This document shows, in pieces, positions 62,377 to 64,000 of a stretch of 64,000 nt of DNA. Each line of letters starts with the position of its first letter. The stretch's first letter is position 1. The translations under genes were made by a program, and so were the position numbers. The DNA is taken from positions 1,984,001 to 2,048,000 of the forward strand of contig NC_019964.1 of the NCBI RefSeq assembly GCF_000328525.1, in the 5' to 3' direction. The notes under the pieces were generated by a model, which saw only the letters and a program-made list of their open reading frames with translations, made no database searches and was not told where the DNA came from. This DNA comes from Halovivax ruber XH-70. GTDB taxonomy: Archaea > Halobacteriota > Halobacteria > Halobacteriales > Natrialbaceae.

Positions 62377-64000
62377 TCAGCTTCGCGCCCAGTCGAGCAT
62401 CCGTCGGTAGACCGGATCGCTCTCGAGGGCTTCGGCGTCACCCACCAGCACGAGGGCTCTCTTTGGCCGCGTGAGTCCGACGTTGATCCGCCGATAGTCC
62501 TCGAAGATCGGGCCGTCGAGGTCGCCGCTCGCGACGAACGAGACGACGATTACCTCCTGACTGGACCCCTGGAAGCGATCGACCGTGTCGACGGTCACGT
62601 CGGCGGGAACCCGTCGCTCTATCTCGGAGACCTGCGCCCGAAACGGCGCGATGACGCCGATGTCGTCCCGGTCGAGCCCCGCAGCCTCGTAGGTCTCGAT
62701 CAGGTCGGCGATTCGAGCCGCTTCCTCGGCGTCGGTGTGACGTTCCTCGTCGCCGGGAACGTCGATGAACGTGACCGGATCGCGCCGGTCGGCCGGCAGC
62801 GCCGACCGGGAGACGCCGTCGAGATCGTCGAGCGTCCGGCTCGCGACGGCCGGTGTCGCCGGACGGAGGCGGCCGTCGTAGAACTCGCGCGACGGGAACG
62901 CCTGAATGCGCTGGTTCATCCGATACTGTCGGTCGAGCATGACACCCGCGTCGGGGTAGGTCTCGACCAGTCGCTCGAACAGCGACTCGACGAGCTCGTT
63001 CTCGGCCTGCACCACCGGCGGCAGCTGGTGGTGGTCGCCGACCAGCACGAATCGTTCGGCGAGATTGATCGCGGCGTACGTCCCCGGTTCCGTGAGCTGG
63101 GCGGCCTCGTCGACGAGCGCCACGTCGAACGACTGCTCTTTCATGATCCGGGAGCCACACGTCGCTGTCGTCGCCGCGACGATCTGGGCGTCCTCGAGCG
63201 CTCGAACCCGGTCGTCCGGGTCGCCTTCGCGTTCGAGGCGCAAGTGCTGGAGATCCGGTCTGACGCCACTCTCCGTCCCGACCCGGGCGATTCGATCCGG
63301 GTCGATACCCGCATCCAGGAGCGCTTCGAGCGCGTTGTCGACCGCCCGGTTCGTAAACGCGGACAGCAGGATTCGCTCGCCCCGCTCGACCATCGCGTCG
63401 ACGGAGCGGGCGATCGTGTACGTTTTGCCGGTCCCCGGCGGACCGTGGATCAGCGCACAGTCACGGGCACCGACGGCCTTGCGAACCGCTTCGTCCTGGG
63501 CAGCATTGTTGTCGACGAACGTCTCGTCGAGTGACTCGAATGCCGGTTCGGCGCGTTCGAAGAGGATGTCCTTGCGCCGCTCGTCGCCCTTGAGGAGCGC
63601 GTCGTGGAGCGCCACGAGGAGTCGATCGGTCGTCAGCTCGCTCGGGTAGATGTCGATACGGGCGACCTCGACGGGTTCGTCGGCCGTCAGGACCACGTCC
63701 TCGTCCAGCCGTTCGATCCGCGCCAGTTCAGCGTCGCCCCCGACCGGCTCGCCGTCGCTCGCGAGGACGAGATCGCCCTCGCGGAACTTGGCAGTTCCCG
63801 ACGAGCCGCGTCGGGCCCGCAGTTCCCATCGGCCACCGTCGAGTTCGCGCGCCTCGACGAACTCGAGATCGACGATGGCGCGATCGTCGTCCGCTCGCTC
63901 CTCGGGGGTCTGTTCCCAGAGTTTTCCGTACTCGCGATGGACCTCGCGTCGTTCCTCCTCGATCGCGCGATAGAAGCGCTCGAAGTGGTCGAGTTCCGCC
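62377..64000 (-). CDS. Dna2/NAM7-type superfamily 1 helicase, 5' end outside window
   Basis: Only the C-terminal 541 or so residues are visible; the frame is open to the right edge. Motifs: Walker A HGPPGTGKT (near 63443), LVDEAAQLTEPG (motif II), QYRMNQRIQAFPSREFYDGRL, PFRAQVSEIERR, VDRFQGSSQEVIVVS, and NVGLTRPKRALVLVGDAEAL (motif VI). The upstream segment reads AELDHFERFYRAIEEERREV. A prior domain of the type found in haloarchaeal UPF1/Dna2-like helicases is expected beyond the edge. Nucleic-acid substrate is uncertain. Confidence 0.9.
   Translation of the reverse strand, partial: AELDHFERFYRAIEEERREVHREYGKLWEQTPEERADDDRAIVDLEFVEARELDGGRWELRARRGSSGTAKFREGDLVLASDGEPVGGDAELARIERLDEDVVLTADEPVEVARIDIYPSELTTDRLLVALHDALLKGDERRKDILFERAEPAFESLDETFVDNNAAQDEAVRKAVGARDCALIHGPPGTGKTYTIARSVDAMVERGERILLSAFTNRAVDNALEALLDAGIDPDRIARVGTESGVRPDLQHLRLEREGDPDDRVRALEDAQIVAATTATCGSRIMKEQSFDVALVDEAAQLTEPGTYAAINLAERFVLVGDHHQLPPVVQAENELVESLFERLVETYPDAGVMLDRQYRMNQRIQAFPSREFYDGRLRPATPAVASRTLDDLDGVSRSALPADRRDPVTFIDVPGDEERHTDAEEAARIADLIETYEAAGLDRDDIGVIAPFRAQVSEIERRVPADVTVDTVDRFQGSSQEVIVVSFVASGDLDGPIFEDYRRINVGLTRPKRALVLVGDAEALESDPVYRRMLDWARS

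Noticed and set aside
1-64000. Insertion sequences or transposase genes
   Set aside because: No transposase motif, terminal inverted repeat with target duplication, or IS200/IS605-type small gene was recognised in any frame.

Overview
The window is chromosomal DNA of an extremely halophilic archaeon (class Halobacteria). The evidence is high GC, very acidic proteins, the archaeal S10/spc ribosomal protein order with eukaryote-type proteins (eS4, eL19, eL32), leaderless promoters with a TATA element 25-30 nt before the start codon, and haloarchaea-specific families (HalOD1, Bat-type HTH). I cannot name the genus.

1-11.9 kb: a 21-gene ribosomal protein cluster on the minus strand, read from a SPOUT RNA methyltransferase and uL3 down to a truncated uS5, with RNase P protein 1 embedded. 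Nearly all genes touch or overlap, so it is one transcription unit. 12.1-27 kb: an accessory island beginning at tRNA-Gly(GCC). It holds an array of palindromic elements built from the tRNA tail, a low-GC zinc-ribbon membrane protein, a YgjP-type metallopeptidase plus HsdR, and, after an interruption, HsdS and HsdM of a type I restriction-modification system. The interruption contains an eCIS-like double AAA+ ATPase (broken by one missing base and ending in an NTF2-like domain) and a plus-strand pair: a DUF4157 toxin-like protein with a glycine-zipper segment and an unknown partner.

27-40 kb: mostly housekeeping genes. These are a HalOD1 protein, thiamine-binding protein, copper chaperone and Cys-rich copper-storage-like protein, MFS transporter, DphB, RidA, Rieske protein, Trm5, tRNA-Thr(CGT) with a second tail-derived palindrome array, a Bat-type regulator, and the biotin importer operon bioY-bioM-bioN. 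A near-textbook BirA operator overlaps the bioY TATA element. OsmC and an MBL hydrolase follow. 40-48.3 kb: information processing: a RecJ-like protein with a degenerate DHH motif, Elp3, RqcH and Pelota. 48.7-52.9 kb: a giant secreted FG-GAP surface protein with recent DNA-level tandem repeats.

53-56.6 kb: an RNase Z-like hydrolase and a tight four-gene cassette with two DUF2589 paralogues, a helix-hairpin-helix protein and a small acidic protein. 56.9-64 kb: an Lhr-type helicase, thioesterase, AIR synthase-like protein, a type IV pilin-like protein and a truncated Dna2/NAM7-type helicase.

The least explained items are the tRNA-tail palindrome arrays at two unrelated tRNA loci (same core, arms matched to the local tRNA), the orphan DUF4157/AAA+ module inside a split restriction-modification locus, and the DUF2589 cassette.
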